Counted from the first letter of the stretch, positions 17,099 through 26,679 are shown. The stretch is DNA of 64,000 nt from Rhodopseudomonas rhenobacensis (GCF_014203125.1 NZ_JACHIH010000015.1:37658-101657); one strand, 5' to 3'. Made by a program: numbers and translations. The notes: a model not told the origin generated them from the letters alone.

Positions 17099-18529
17099 AT
17101 GGCTGAACGATACCAGGATAGACCTTTTCCCGCGGATGACGATTACCGCGGCGGTCAAAATACGGCTGCCAAGGGCGAGGGCGATCCTCTGGCTGAACTC
17201 GCGCGACTGATCGGGCAGACCGATCCGTTCTCGAATTTCGCGCGGACCAATCAGCCGGCGCAGCAGCCGGTCGAGCCCGAGCATGATCCGTTGCGCGATG
17301 AGTTTCGCTTGCCGCCGCAATCGCCGGAGCCGGACTACGAGGCGCCGGTCGCGCCGCTGCCGTCCTGGATGCAGAACCGGCGCGACACCGCGTTCCGCCA
17401 GGAGCCGGCGATGTCGGCGCATCCGGCCCAGCGCTATGCCACCCCGCAGCCGGCCGCTGAGCCGGACTACCGCGATCAGCAACTCTATGCCGAGGTCACC
17501 GCGGCGCAGCCGGCCGATCCGTCGCGCTATGACGACGCGCTGTATGGCGCGGTCGAACCGTCGCAAGGCTATCTGCATCCGCAGCAGGAAGCCTATTCCG
17601 ATCAGCCCTACGACTATTCCGACGGCTATGCCGAGCAGGCCAGCGAACCGCCACGGCGCCGCAGCGGCATGCTGACCATCGCGGCGGTGCTGGCGCTCGG
17701 CGTGATAGGGACCGCCGGGGCCTATGGCTATCGCACCTATGTCGGATCGCCGCGCAGCGGCGAGCCGCCGGTGATCAAGGCCGATACCGCCCCGATCAAG
17801 GTGGTCCCGCCGTCCGCCGCCGACGCCGGCAAGCCGATCCAGGATCGGCTGGCCGCGGGCAACACCGTCGAGACCCTGATTTCGCGCGAAGAGCAGCCGC
17901 AGGATCCGAGCAAGGCCATGCCGCGCGTGGTGCTGCCGCCGCTGGCGCAGAATTCCAGTCCGCCGTCGGCCGCCAGCGTGGCGCCGGCCGGCAAGCAGCT
18001 CTCCGCCAACTCGACCGGCGCGCTCGGCGAGGAGCCGCGCAAGATCAAGACGCTCAGCGTCCGTCCGGATCAGGCCGATCCGTCGGCGGCGCCGAATGGA
18101 CGGCCCGCAACCAAGCCGGCGGTGACTGCGCCGGCCGCGACGCGGACGCCGCCGGCTCCGGTCGCCAACGCCAATGCCTCGACCGCCAATGCGCCGCTGT
18201 CGCTGTCGCCGCAGAGCCAGCCCGCCGAGCCGCGGGCGCGGGTCGCCTCGACGCAACCCACCGAGCAGCCGGCGACCAGCGGCGGCTATGTCGTGCAGGT
18301 CTCCTCGCAACGCTCTGAGGCCGACGCCAAGGCCTCGTATCGCGCGCTGCAGAGCAAGTTCGGCTCGGTGCTCGGATCGCATCCGCCGCTGATCAAGCGC
18401 GCCGATCTCGGCGACAAGGGCGTGTATTATCGCGCCATGGTCGGGCCGTTCGGCTCGCCCGACGAGGCCTCACAGTTCTGCGGCAGCCTGAAAAGTGCCG
18501 GCGGACAGTGCGTCGTCCAAAGAAATTAA
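17099..18529 (+). CDS. SPOR domain-containing membrane protein
   Basis: A 476-residue bitopic protein. Residues 1 to about 185 are a Pro/Gln/Tyr/Asp-rich cytoplasmic region. A transmembrane helix follows (GMLTIAAVLALGVIGTAGAY), then a Pro/Ala-rich periplasmic linker. A C-terminal SPOR domain starts around GGYVVQVSSQRSEADAKASY and ends in CGSLKSAGGQCVVQR. SPOR domains bind denuded glycan strands at division sites, so a septal peptidoglycan role is likely. It lies between argS and nagZ, as in related genomes. Confidence 0.9.
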   Translation: MAERYQDRPFPADDDYRGGQNTAAKGEGDPLAELARLIGQTDPFSNFARTNQPAQQPVEPEHDPLRDEFRLPPQSPEPDYEAPVAPLPSWMQNRRDTAFRQEPAMSAHPAQRYATPQPAAEPDYRDQQLYAEVTAAQPADPSRYDDALYGAVEPSQGYLHPQQEAYSDQPYDYSDGYAEQASEPPRRRSGMLTIAAVLALGVIGTAGAYGYRTYVGSPRSGEPPVIKADTAPIKVVPPSAADAGKPIQDRLAAGNTVETLISREEQPQDPSKAMPRVVLPPLAQNSSPPSAASVAPAGKQLSANSTGALGEEPRKIKTLSVRPDQADPSAAPNGRPATKPAVTAPAATRTPPAPVANANASTANAPLSLSPQSQPAEPRARVASTQPTEQPATSGGYVVQVSSQRSEADAKASYRALQSKFGSVLGSHPPLIKRADLGDKGVYYRAMVGPFGSPDEASQFCGSLKSAGGQCVVQRN

Positions 18530-18574
18530 CGGCGGTTTCCTTGACCCCGGAGCGCCACGCGGGCTAATCGGCCC

Positions 18575-19603
18575 ATGATGAACAGGCGCGCATTTATTAT
18601 CGGTGTGTCCGGCACCGTTTTGACCGCCGAGGAACGCGCGTTCATTCGCTCGACCCGGCCGTGGGGTTTTATCCTCTTCAAGCGCAATATCGATACGCCT
18701 CAACAAGTCTCAAAACTTGTTGAGGATTTTCGTGCGGAGGCGGAGTTTCCCGAGGCCCCGGTGCTGATCGACCAGGAGGGCGGACGGGTGCAGCGGCTGG
18801 GCCCGCCGCACTGGCCGGCGTATCCGCCCGGCGCGATCTTCTCCACCCTCTATGACATTGATTCGCAGCTCGGCCTGACCGCGGCGCAGCTCAGCGCGCG
18901 GCTGATCGCGGCTGATCTGATCGACCTCGGCATCACCGTGGACTGCCTGCCGCTGGCCGACGTGCCGGTCGAAGGCGCGGACGCGGTGATCGGCAATCGC
19001 GCCTACGGCACCGAACCCGGCAAGGTCGCGGCGATCGCCCGCGCGGTCACGCAAGGGCTGCAGCAGGGCGGCGTGCTGCCGGTCTTGAAGCACATTCCCG
19101 GCCATGGCCGCGCCACTGCCGACACCCATCACGCGCTGCCGGTGGTCGACACCCCGCTCGCCGAACTGCAGCGCACCGACTTCGCGGCGTTTCAACCGCT
19201 GGCAGACCTGCCGATGGCGATGACCGCACATGTTGTGTTCAGCGACCTCGATGCCGCCCAACCCGCGACCACTTCTGCGACAATCATCGAACGGGTGATT
19301 CGCGGGACGATCGGGTTCCAGGGGCTATTGATGAGCGACGACGTCTCGATGAACGCATTGGCCGGAACGATCGCGGAGCGCAGCCGCGCCATCGTCGCGG
19401 CCGGCTGCGATATGCTGCTGCACTGCAACGGCAAGCTCGACGAGATGCAGGCGGTGGCCGCCGAAGCGCCGCTCCTTGCCGGCGAGGCCAAGGCGCGCGC
19501 CGAGCGCGCGCTGGCGTCGCGCCATGAGCCGCAGCCGTTCGACCGGACCCTGGCACGCAATGAACTCGACGCCCTGATCGGCCGAGCTGGAGTGGGCGCA
19601 TGA
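18575..19603 (+). CDS. nagZ: beta-N-acetylhexosaminidase (peptidoglycan recycling)
   Basis: GH3 enzyme removing GlcNAc from muropeptide fragments in the cytoplasm. It carries the substrate-binding LIDQEGGRVQRL segment, the catalytic-loop motif KHIPGHGRATADTHHALP, and the nucleophile Asp in LLMSDDVSMNAL. 342 residues. Start is the first of two tandem ATGs at 18575. The stop overlaps the scpA start (ATGA at 19600), so the genes are translationally coupled. Confidence 0.93.
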   Translation: MMNRRAFIIGVSGTVLTAEERAFIRSTRPWGFILFKRNIDTPQQVSKLVEDFRAEAEFPEAPVLIDQEGGRVQRLGPPHWPAYPPGAIFSTLYDIDSQLGLTAAQLSARLIAADLIDLGITVDCLPLADVPVEGADAVIGNRAYGTEPGKVAAIARAVTQGLQQGGVLPVLKHIPGHGRATADTHHALPVVDTPLAELQRTDFAAFQPLADLPMAMTAHVVFSDLDAAQPATTSATIIERVIRGTIGFQGLLMSDDVSMNALAGTIAERSRAIVAAGCDMLLHCNGKLDEMQAVAAEAPLLAGEAKARAERALASRHEPQPFDRTLARNELDALIGRAGVGA

Positions 19604-20436
19604 GCGCGGAGATTTTGTCGTTCGAAACCGGCCGCCCGGCCGCCGAACTGGTGCCGGCCGACGACGAACCGGCGCTGCTGGTCGACGTCGAGGGCTACGA
19701 AGGCCCGCTCGACTTGTTGCTGGCGTTGGCGCGGCAGCAGAAGGTCGACCTGCACAAGATCTCGATCCTGGCGCTGGCCGATCAGTATCTGATCTTCATC
19801 GAAGCCGCGCGAAAAATCCGGCTCGAGCTCGCCGCCGACTATCTGGTGATGGCGGCGTGGCTGGCGTTTCTGAAATCGCGGCTGCTGCTGCCGGAGCCGC
19901 CGACGCCCGACGGTCCGAGCGCCGAGGACATGGCGACCGCGCTCGCCAACCGGCTGCGCCGGCTGGAAGCGATCCGCGAGGCCTCGAACCGGCTGATGAC
20001 CCGGCCGCAGCTGCAGCGCGACATCTTTCCGCGCGGGCTGCCGGAGGGCATCGCCGAGATCAAGCATCCGCGCTTCACCGCGACGCTGTACGATTTGCTG
20101 TCGGCCTATGCGGCACAGCGCCAGCAGAGCGTGATCGCCAAGGTGCATCTGGCGCGCCGCACGGTGTGGTCCTTGGCCGAGGCGAGGGCGTCCTTGGAGC
20201 GCCTCGTCGGCATCGCCGACGAATGGGCCAAGCTCGATGATTACCTGATCGAATACGTCATCGATCCCTCGCAAAAGGCCACCGTGTTCGCCTCCAGCTT
20301 CGCCGCGGCGCTGGAATTGGTGCGCGAAGGCAAACTCGAACTGCATCAGTCGGAGGCGTTCGCGCCGTTGTATTTTCGTAAGCGGCTGCCGCGTCCAGCG
20401 GATGCGGTGCCCGCGCCGGACGTTCCGGCTGAGTAG
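19600..20436 (+). CDS. scpA: segregation and condensation protein A
   Basis: ScpA is the kleisin subunit that bridges SMC heads in chromosome condensation. The conserved N-terminal YEGPLDLLLALARQQKVDL and KISILALADQYLIFIE segments are present. The C-terminal winged-helix end is also clear (LVREGKLELHQSEAFAPLYF). 278 residues. Overlaps nagZ by 4 bp and is followed 20 bp later by scpB, its direct partner. Confidence 0.93.
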   Translation: MSAEILSFETGRPAAELVPADDEPALLVDVEGYEGPLDLLLALARQQKVDLHKISILALADQYLIFIEAARKIRLELAADYLVMAAWLAFLKSRLLLPEPPTPDGPSAEDMATALANRLRRLEAIREASNRLMTRPQLQRDIFPRGLPEGIAEIKHPRFTATLYDLLSAYAAQRQQSVIAKVHLARRTVWSLAEARASLERLVGIADEWAKLDDYLIEYVIDPSQKATVFASSFAAALELVREGKLELHQSEAFAPLYFRKRLPRPADAVPAPDVPAE

Positions 20437-20456
20437 TGGAAGAAGGAGATCAAGCC

Positions 20457-21227
20457 ATGGCCAGTCTGGCGGAAATGCGTGTGATCGAAGCCGAGGACGT
20501 CGCTGAGGACGTCGCCGCGGAAGTCTTCGGACCGGCCCGCGAGGAGGTTTCCGAAACGCCGCAGTCGCGGCCGGAAGAATTGCGGCTGCTGGAAGCGCTG
20601 CTGTTTGCCTCGGCCGAGCCTTTGGATACGGCGGCGCTCGCCAAGCGGATGCCGGAGGGCGTCGACGTCAAGGCGGCGCTGTTGCAGTTGCAGGCGGATT
20701 ACGCGCATCGCGGCGTCAATCTGGTGCGGGTCGCCAACAAGTGGACGTTCCGCACCGCCGGCGATCTGGCCTGGCTGATGACCCGCGAGAGCACCGAGAC
20801 GCGGCGGCTGTCGCGCGCGGCGATCGAGATGCTGGCGATCATCGCCTATCACCAGCCGGTGACGCGTGCCGAGATCGAGGACATCCGCGGCGTCGTCACC
20901 TCGAAGGGCACGTTGGACGTGCTTTTGGAAACCGGCTGGGTGAAGCCGCGCGGTCGCCGCAAGACCCCGGGCCGGCCGTTGACCTTCGGCACCACCGAGG
21001 CGTTCCTGTCGCAGTTCAGCCTGGAATCGCTCGGCGATCTGCCCGGCCTCGAGGAACTGAAGGGCACCGGGCTGTTGGATTCGCGGCTGCCGTCGGGCTT
21101 CAGCGTGCCAATGCCGTCGGATGATCCGGCGTTGCGCGACGATGAGGATCCGCTCGAGGTCGGCGATCTGGAACTGGCGCTGGCGCCGGTCGCCGATCCC
21201 GAAGAGGGCAACGGCAACGCCGATTGA
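20457..21227 (+). CDS. scpB: segregation and condensation protein B
   Basis: ScpB dimer binds the ScpA linker in the SMC-ScpAB complex. Two winged-helix domains are visible: RLLEALLFASAEPLDTAALA, then RAAIEMLAIIAYHQPVTRAE with IRGVVTSKGTLDVLLETGWV and a GRPLTFGTTEAFLSQF segment. I chose the ATG at 20457, preceded by AGAAGGAG, rather than the GTG at 20436. 256 residues with an acidic C-terminal tail, typical in this group. Confidence 0.93.
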   Translation: MASLAEMRVIEAEDVAEDVAAEVFGPAREEVSETPQSRPEELRLLEALLFASAEPLDTAALAKRMPEGVDVKAALLQLQADYAHRGVNLVRVANKWTFRTAGDLAWLMTRESTETRRLSRAAIEMLAIIAYHQPVTRAEIEDIRGVVTSKGTLDVLLETGWVKPRGRRKTPGRPLTFGTTEAFLSQFSLESLGDLPGLEELKGTGLLDSRLPSGFSVPMPSDDPALRDDEDPLEVGDLELALAPVADPEEGNGNAD

Positions 21228-21341
21228 CGCGCGTCGGCGGCGCGCAATACACGGCTTAAGTTCTTGTTTTTGACACCTCCTGCGCCTAGCTTCCAAAGTA
21301 GATGAGGCTGGTGCGCCGGCCGTGTGTTCGGAGGAATCAGG

Positions 21342-21578
21342 ATGGGCTCACTCAGCATTTGGCACTGGATCGTCGTCATCGGCGTGGTCTTGCTGCTGTT
21401 CGGTCGCGGCAAGATCTCCGACCTGATGGGCGACGTCGCCCAGGGCATCAAGTCCTTCAAGAAGGGCTTGCAGGACGATGAAAAGACGGCCGAAAAGCCC
21501 GAACCCGTGAAGTCGATCGACCACACCGCGCCGCCCAGCCCGGCGCCGCGCAGCGACGTCGGCAGCAAGGTCGTTTGA
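21342..21578 (+). CDS. tatA: Sec-independent translocase subunit TatA
   Basis: Pore-forming subunit of the twin-arginine translocase, exporting folded proteins. A 78-residue protein with one N-terminal transmembrane helix ([16 protein letters not shown]), the hinge [12 protein letters not shown], an amphipathic helix with [13 protein letters not shown], and a polar tail. The ATG at 21342 has GAGGAA upstream. It is separated from tatB by 135 bp containing stable hairpins, unlike the tight tatB-tatC junction. Confidence 0.94.
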   Translation: MGSLSIWHWIVVIGVVLLLFGRGKISDLMGDVAQGIKSFKKGLQDDEKTAEKPEPVKSIDHTAPPSPAPRSDVGSKVV

Positions 21579-21580
21579 GG

Positions 21581-21631
21581 CCGCAAAACTTGCGGCAAAG
21601 CTGTGGCGCGCCGGGGGCGGCCTGCCACAGC
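21581..21631 (+). other. two hairpins between tatA and tatB
   Basis: CCGCAA and TTGCGG (21581-21595) form a small hairpin just after the tatA stop. GCTGTGGC (21600-21607) and GCCACAGC (21624-21631) form a perfect 8-bp stem. A short T-rich segment (ATTTTTCC) follows about 20 nt later. They could cause partial termination or protect the tatA mRNA 3' end, giving more TatA than TatB. Confidence 0.45.
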
Positions 21632-21713
21632 GTTTCCGGTAGGATTTTTCCGAGCAGGGGGAGACGTGGGGCGGCTGACTTCGGGCCAATTCCTCGCGTG
21701 AGCGGAAGCTTTC

Positions 21714-22265
21714 ATGTTCGACATCGGCTGGAGTGAACTGCTTGTGATCGGCGTCGTCGCGCTGATCGCGATTGGCCCGAAGGAATTGCCCGGCGTGCTG
21801 CGCATGGTCGGGCAGTGGATGGGCAAGGCGCGCAAGATGGCCGCCGAGTTCCAGGGCCAGTTCAACGAGGCGATGCGCGAAGCCGAAATGGCCGACCTCA
21901 AGAAGAGCTTCGACGACATCAAGGCCACCGCCACCACCTTCAGCCGCGACAACATCATGACCTCGCTGCAGAAGGACATCGATGCGGCGATGACGATCGA
22001 CAAGATCGAGCACGTCGACACCCCGCCGATGGAGCCGACCACGCCGGAGCCGCCGACCGCGGAGACGCTGCTCGAAGCCGAGACTCACGCAGCGACCACC
22101 GGCGAAGCGCCGATCGTTGTGCCGACGCCGGATGCCCAGGCCGGCGAGCCGTTGGCGATCACCCAGGAAATTCATCCGGCGATCACCCAGGAAGTTCACC
22201 CGGCGCTGGCGCCGCCTGCGCCCGACGTTGTCGCCGAGCCGATCAAGGACGCTAAAGCCTCATGA
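21714..22265 (+). CDS. tatB: Sec-independent translocase subunit TatB
   Basis: TatB forms the substrate-receptor complex with TatC. The 183-residue protein starts [20 protein letters not shown], then the [20 protein letters not shown] hinge and amphipathic helix. A long Pro/Glu-rich C-terminal tail follows, containing a short internal repeat ([17 protein letters not shown]). The stop overlaps the tatC start by 4 bp. Confidence 0.94.
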   Translation: MFDIGWSELLVIGVVALIAIGPKELPGVLRMVGQWMGKARKMAAEFQGQFNEAMREAEMADLKKSFDDIKATATTFSRDNIMTSLQKDIDAAMTIDKIEHVDTPPMEPTTPEPPTAETLLEAETHAATTGEAPIVVPTPDAQAGEPLAITQEIHPAITQEVHPALAPPAPDVVAEPIKDAKAS

Positions 22266-23074
22266 GCGCCGAGGACATCGAGGCCAGCAAAGCGCCGCTG
22301 ATGGATCATCTGATCGAGCTGCGCTCGCGGCTGATCAAGGCGCTGCTGGCGTTCGGCATCGCCTTCATCTTCTGTTTCTTCTTCGCCAAGCAGATCTACA
22401 ATGTGCTGGTGTGGCCGTTCGTCTGGATCGCCGGTCCGGAGAACTCCAAGTTCATCTACACCGCGCTGCTGGAATATTTCCTGACCCAGCTGAAGCTCGC
22501 GATGTTCGGCGCCGGCTTCATCTCGTTCCCGATCATCGCAGCCCAAATCTACATGTTCGTGGCGCCGGGCCTCTACAAGCACGAGCGCGGCGCGTTCCTG
22601 CCGTATCTGATCGCGACGCCGTTCTTCTTCGCGCTGGGCTCGCTGCTGGTGTATTTCGTGGTGCTGCCGATGCTGGTGCGGTTCTCGCTCGGCATGCAGC
22701 AGATGGGCGGTGCCGAGACCGCGCAGATCCAGCTGTTGCCCAAGGTCGGCGAATATCTGTCGCTGATGATGTCGCTGATCTTCGCCTTTGGCCTGGCGTT
22801 CCAGCTGCCGGTGATCCTGACGCTGCTCGGCCGCATCGGCATCATCACCGCGAAGCAGCTGCGCGAGAAGCGGCGCTATTTCATCGTCGTGGCGTTCGTC
22901 ATCGCCGCGGTGCTGACGCCGCCGGACGTGATCAGCCAGGCCTCGCTGGCGATCCCGCTGTTGCTGTTATACGAGGGCTCGATCATCGCCGTGCAGGTGG
23001 TGGAGAAGAAAGCCGCCAAGACCGCCGCCGATGCCGCGGCCTCGCCGCCGCCGGACGTCACGCTGGCGGAGTAG
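22262..23074 (+). CDS. tatC: Sec-independent translocase subunit TatC
   Basis: Polytopic Tat receptor that recognises the twin-arginine signal. 270 residues, six predicted membrane spans, with the N-terminal family signature [20 protein letters not shown], the first periplasmic loop [20 protein letters not shown], and the late [20 protein letters not shown] segment. Translationally coupled to tatB. Tat substrates in this window may include the DctP protein at 38631-39650, which has an RR motif. Confidence 0.95.
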   Translation: MSAEDIEASKAPLMDHLIELRSRLIKALLAFGIAFIFCFFFAKQIYNVLVWPFVWIAGPENSKFIYTALLEYFLTQLKLAMFGAGFISFPIIAAQIYMFVAPGLYKHERGAFLPYLIATPFFFALGSLLVYFVVLPMLVRFSLGMQQMGGAETAQIQLLPKVGEYLSLMMSLIFAFGLAFQLPVILTLLGRIGIITAKQLREKRRYFIVVAFVIAAVLTPPDVISQASLAIPLLLLYEGSIIAVQVVEKKAAKTAADAAASPPPDVTLAE

Positions 23075-23168
23075 GGCGTTCACGGCTCCGGCTTTGCCGC
23101 GATGATCTTGCTGTAGACCCCGGATTCCATCTATCCTGGGTTGCAGTTTCTGGCGTCGGGGCATCGCG

Positions 23169-23468
23169 GTGGCGTTCGCATTTGATACGTTGGGTTACGC
23201 CAAGCGTCTTCGGAATGCGGGCGTGTCGAACGAACAGGCCGAGGCCCATGCCGAGGCGGCGCGCGAGTTCATCATGACCGAGCTTGTCACCAAACCCGAT
23301 TTGCAGGCCGTCAGATCCGATCTGCTGCTGGTGAAATCGGAATTGCAGGCGGCCATCGACACCCAGACCTTGCGGCTGACCGTGCGTCTGGGCGGCATCG
23401 TCGCTGTCGGCGTCGGAGTCCTTGCCGCGGCGATCGCCGTGCTGGCGCTGGTGCTGCGCCAGCATTGA
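23169..23468 (+). CDS. CCDC90/DUF1640-like coiled-coil membrane protein
   Basis: A 99-residue protein starting at a GTG. The N terminus (FDTLGYAKRLRNAGVSNEQA) and following EAAREFIMTELVTKPDL match the DUF1640 pattern. Then comes a coiled coil with SDLLLVKSELQAAIDTQ and a C-terminal membrane anchor (LGGIVAVGVGVLAAAIAVLALVL). Related proteins are common next to mobile or toxin-like loci and in mitochondria, but function in bacteria is unclear. It lies alone between tatC and a repeat element. Confidence 0.75.
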   Translation: MAFAFDTLGYAKRLRNAGVSNEQAEAHAEAAREFIMTELVTKPDLQAVRSDLLLVKSELQAAIDTQTLRLTVRLGGIVAVGVGVLAAAIAVLALVLRQH

Positions 23469-23528
23469 TTCCGGTCGCTGCTGTGATCGGTTATCTCGCA
23501 GCGTCTCCTGAAGCGCCCCACATTCCGC

Positions 23529-23668
23529 CGTCATCCTGAGGAACCCGGCGTAGCGCGCAGCGCGAAGCCGGGTGTCTCGAAGGATGGGCTGCGCGGTCGG
23601 AGCCCGCCGCGCGTCTCGCGGCCGCATCCTTCGAGGCCCTCGCTGCGCTCGGGCGCCTCAGGATGACG
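23529..23668. repeat. intergenic repeat element, family A, copy 1
   Basis: Flanked by perfect 13-bp inverted repeats CGTCATCCTGAGG and CCTCAGGATGACG, with internal arms around CTTCGAG and GGCGCCT-type sequence. Other copies occur at 27565-27693 and 36538-36692, plus a half copy at 27478-27524. It occupies most of the 347-bp gap between the DUF1640 gene and serS. No gene is seen there. Confidence 0.8.
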
Positions 23669-23815
23669 ACTCTGTAGAGGATGCGGCTTCCGGATGACGC
23701 GCGCGAAACCAGCGCAGTCCGCTTTGATGTTCCAAAAGCCGCGCATTCGGGGTACTGAGCCGGCGTTGACAGTCCGCGTTGAGGTGGATTGTCAAAGCCA
23801 GCCAGGACCCGACCC

Positions 23816-25216
23816 ATGCACGACATCAAAGCGATCCGCGATAATCAGCAGGCCTTCGACGACGCCTATACCAGGCGCGGGCTGGAGCCGATCGCGCAAT
23901 CGCTGATCGAGAAAGACGACGCGCGGCGCAAGGCGATCCTGGCCTCCGAGCAGGCGCAGGCGCGGCGCAACGCCGCGTCGAAAGAAATCGGCGACGCCAA
24001 GAAGGCCAAGGATAATGCGCGGGCCGAGGCGCTGATGGCCGAGGTCGCCGAACTGAAAACCACCATGCCGGCGCTCGACGCCGCGGTGAAGGACGCCGAC
24101 GCGGCGTTGAAAAAGGCGCTGTCGGAGATCCCCAACCTGCCGCTCGCCGACGTGCCGGAAGGCGCCGATGAGCACGGCAATCTGGTGCGTAGTCATTTCG
24201 GGGTGAAGCGTAGTTACGCGTTCACGCCGAAGCCGCATTACGAGCTCGGCGAAGCGTTGAAGCAGATGGATTTTGAGGCAGCGGCCAAGCTCAGCGGCGC
24301 GCGCTTCGTGGTGCTGAAGAAGGGACTCGCAAGGCTCGAGCGCGCGATCGGGCAGTTCTTCCTCGACGTCCACACGGAAGAACACGGCTACACCGAAGTG
24401 AACCCGCCGCTGCTCGTCAAAGACGACGCGATGTTCGGGACGGCGCAGTTGCCGAAGTTTGAAGAGGACCAGTTTACTACGCATCGAGGGGAAGCGGTTA
24501 AGATTCACGCGCAGGCGATAGTGTATCAACACGAGAACGATCTATCGATGAAGACCGGGCAAGCGCTCGACACGTTTGCTTACGATCTGGCGTCTTTGGA
24601 TCGTCTCTGGCTCATCCCCACCGCCGAAGTCCCTCTCACAAATCTCGTCCGCGAATCCATCCTCGACGAAAAGGAACTGCCGCTGCGGATGACCGCGCTG
24701 ACGCAGTGTTTTCGCGCTGAGGCCGGTGCCGCCGGGCGCGATACCCGCGGCATGATCCGGCAGCATCAGTTCACCAAGGTCGAGCTGGTCTCGGTGACGA
24801 CGCCGGAGCAGTCGAAGGACGAGCACGAGCGGATGCTGGCCTGCGCCGAGGAGGTGCTGCGCCGGCTCGAGCTGCATTACCGGGTGATGACGCTGTGCAC
24901 CGGCGACATGGGTTTTGCCTCGCAGAAGACCTACGACATCGAAGTCTGGATGCCGGGGCAGGGCGAGGGCGGGGCGTATCGCGAGATTTCGTCGTGCTCG
25001 GTCTGCGGCGATTTCCAGGCCCGGCGGATGGACGCGCGCTCGCGCGGTCCCGACGGCAAGCCGCGCTTCGTGCATACGCTGAACGGCTCCGGTACGGCGG
25101 TCGGCCGCGCGCTGATCGCGGTGATCGAGAACTATCAGCAGGAGGACGGCTCGATCGCGGTGCCGACCGTGCTGCAGCCTTACATGGGCGGCATCAAAGT
25201 GATCAGCAACGGCTGA
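23816..25216 (+). CDS. serS: seryl-tRNA synthetase
   Basis: Class II synthetase, 466 residues. The N-terminal coiled-coil arm is clear (about residues 30-110). Motif 2 is [20 protein letters not shown] and motif 3 contains [18 protein letters not shown]. The ATG at 23816 follows an AGGACCC sequence; the earlier start at 23789 is less family-like. Between the conserved LPKFEEDQF and [12 protein letters not shown] segments lies an approximately 40-residue stretch encoded by codons rare elsewhere here (ATA, CTA, ACT, CGA). The catalytic motifs are intact, so it should be functional. Confidence 0.93.
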   Translation: MHDIKAIRDNQQAFDDAYTRRGLEPIAQSLIEKDDARRKAILASEQAQARRNAASKEIGDAKKAKDNARAEALMAEVAELKTTMPALDAAVKDADAALKKALSEIPNLPLADVPEGADEHGNLVRSHFGVKRSYAFTPKPHYELGEALKQMDFEAAAKLSGARFVVLKKGLARLERAIGQFFLDVHTEEHGYTEVNPPLLVKDDAMFGTAQLPKFEEDQFTTHRGEAVKIHAQAIVYQHENDLSMKTGQALDTFAYDLASLDRLWLIPTAEVPLTNLVRESILDEKELPLRMTALTQCFRAEAGAAGRDTRGMIRQHQFTKVELVSVTTPEQSKDEHERMLACAEEVLRRLELHYRVMTLCTGDMGFASQKTYDIEVWMPGQGEGGAYREISSCSVCGDFQARRMDARSRGPDGKPRFVHTLNGSGTAVGRALIAVIENYQQEDGSIAVPTVLQPYMGGIKVISNG

Positions 25217-25333
25217 TGCAGTCTGAAAGACGGATCGACGCATCGGCGCGCCGATCCTAATCTCGCAGCGACGAGTCTCGCCGGTGTCGGGCGATCCGCG
25301 GCGAGCTTGAAACGGATAGCTGGGGAGACCACC

Positions 25334-25732
25334 ATGCGCATACCGCTCGTGATCGTGATGATGGCTGCGGCACTGAGCTTTGCCGGCTGCAGCGACAAGC
25401 CGGGCGATCCTGCCGCCAAGGCCGAGGCCGGCGCGGCCGGTGCCGTCGGTCCTGCCGGACCGGCCGGCAAGGATGGCGCGCCGGGTCCCGCGGGGCCTGC
25501 CGGTCCGGCGGGTCCGGCCGGCACCAGCGTGCGCAGCATGACCTCGACGTCCTGCGCCTCCGACGGTTGCCCGACCTCGTGCCAGGCCGATGAGGCGTTG
25601 GTCTCGGCGATCTGCGTCGGCGGCGGCGGCGCCCGGCTCAGCGACAACATGTCGATCGCCGCCGACGGCGTGCTGACCGCGAAATGCGGCCCGACCGCCT
25701 CGACGCTGATCCTGACCTGCGCGAAGAAGTAG
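25334..25732 (+). CDS. collagen-like lipoprotein
   Basis: A 132-residue secreted protein with a lipobox-type signal (MMAAALSFAGCSDK). A short collagen-like Gly-X-Y tract follows (repeats of GPAGPAG), about 25 residues long. Then comes a Cys-rich C-terminal domain with at least five cysteines (TSTSCASDGCPTSCQADEAL and later). Probably an outer-membrane or periplasmic lipoprotein; function unknown. An upstream in-frame start (25307) lacks a signal sequence, so the ATG at 25334 is chosen. Confidence 0.8.
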   Translation: MRIPLVIVMMAAALSFAGCSDKPGDPAAKAEAGAAGAVGPAGPAGKDGAPGPAGPAGPAGPAGTSVRSMTSTSCASDGCPTSCQADEALVSAICVGGGGARLSDNMSIAADGVLTAKCGPTASTLILTCAKK

Positions 25733-25755
25733 TCGCGCGCTATCGCTGAGCAAGA

Positions 25756-25879
25756 GTCATTCCGGGGCGCGAGCAGCGCAAGCTGCAAGCGAACCCGGAA
25801 TCTTGCTGCAGGGGCAGGCTTGTGCGCGCCGCGAGATTCCGGGTTCGCTCGGCCTTTCGGCCTCGCGCCCCGGAATGAC
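25756..25879. repeat. intergenic repeat element, family B, copy 1
   Basis: Ends are GTCATTCCGGGGCGCGAG and CTCGCGCCCCGGAATGAC, inverted and perfect. An inner pair GAACCCGGAATC and GATTCCGGGTTC also pairs. Other copies are at 30612-30727 and 33206-33330. A partial GTCATTCCGG remnant follows near 25917. Confidence 0.8.
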
Positions 25880-25980
25880 GATCGTAGTGGTGACACGCGC
25901 TCCTCAAAACGCGCCGTCATTCCGGATTGCGAGTTGAGCGGGCTGCGCAACATTGATCTCACGCCACGCCGATCGTTCAC

Positions 25981-26490
25981 TCACGCCCGGCTGGCGCCGA
26001 GCAGGCTGCATTTGCCGTAGGTGGCGTTGAGGTTGACGTGGCCGACCAGGGTGTCGGTGAAGGTCTTGCGGCGCCGGACGGTGTCGGGCAGCACGCGGCG
26101 GCGTTCGGTGCGGTAGCTGCCGTCGTCGCTGCGGAACGCGCAGCGGATTTCCAGATCCTTGATCGGGAAGCGGTTGCGGTTGTGCACCGTGAAGGTCGCC
26201 AGCGCCTGCGAGCCCATGCCGCCGCGCTTCCAGGATTGCCGCACCAGGCTGATCCGCCCCAACGGCGCCGTAGCGGCCGGCAGCATCGCCCGCGCGTCGC
26301 GGGGATTGCGGGGTGCGGCGGCGGGCGGCGGGGTTTGCGGATTGGAGGCATCGTCCTCGGCGGCCGCGGGCGCTGCCTCGGCAAGACTGACCGGCTCGCG
26401 CGGGCTTTGCTGCGACGACAGCCCATAGACGCCGAGCCCCGACAGCAGCAGCACCGAACCGATCGCCAAAGCCGTTCGCGTCATCGCCAT
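25981..26490 (-). CDS. hypothetical membrane-anchored protein
   Basis: I do not recognise a family. The 169-residue product starts with an N-terminal hydrophobic segment (TALAIGSVLLLSGLGVYGLS), then an Ala/Pro-rich linker. The C-terminal domain of about 90 residues contains the segments TFTVHNRNRFPIKDLEIRC and TDTLVGHVNLNATYGKCSLL, with two cysteines. That domain reads like a small beta-sandwich with charged and basic residues (RRRVLPDTVRRRKT). The ATG at 26490 is the best start; longer upstream frames lack family-like sequence. It is divergent from surE. Confidence 0.65.
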   Translation of the reverse strand: MAMTRTALAIGSVLLLSGLGVYGLSSQQSPREPVSLAEAAPAAAEDDASNPQTPPPAAAPRNPRDARAMLPAATAPLGRISLVRQSWKRGGMGSQALATFTVHNRNRFPIKDLEIRCAFRSDDGSYRTERRRVLPDTVRRRKTFTDTLVGHVNLNATYGKCSLLGASRA

Positions 26491-26679
26491 GGTGGCCACC
26501 CGGCAGCACGCCGTCGCCTCGGACGGCTTTGCAGAAAACGAGATCTGCGGGCGAATGTTCCGCGGCCGCGCGCAGCACGGCGCTGCGGGGCCAAAAAACG
26601 GTTGGTAAAACCGCCGCAGGCTGGCAAAAGTTCGCATCCTCATCCAACCCGTTCCGGCAGTGACAAAGGCTTTCAGCGC

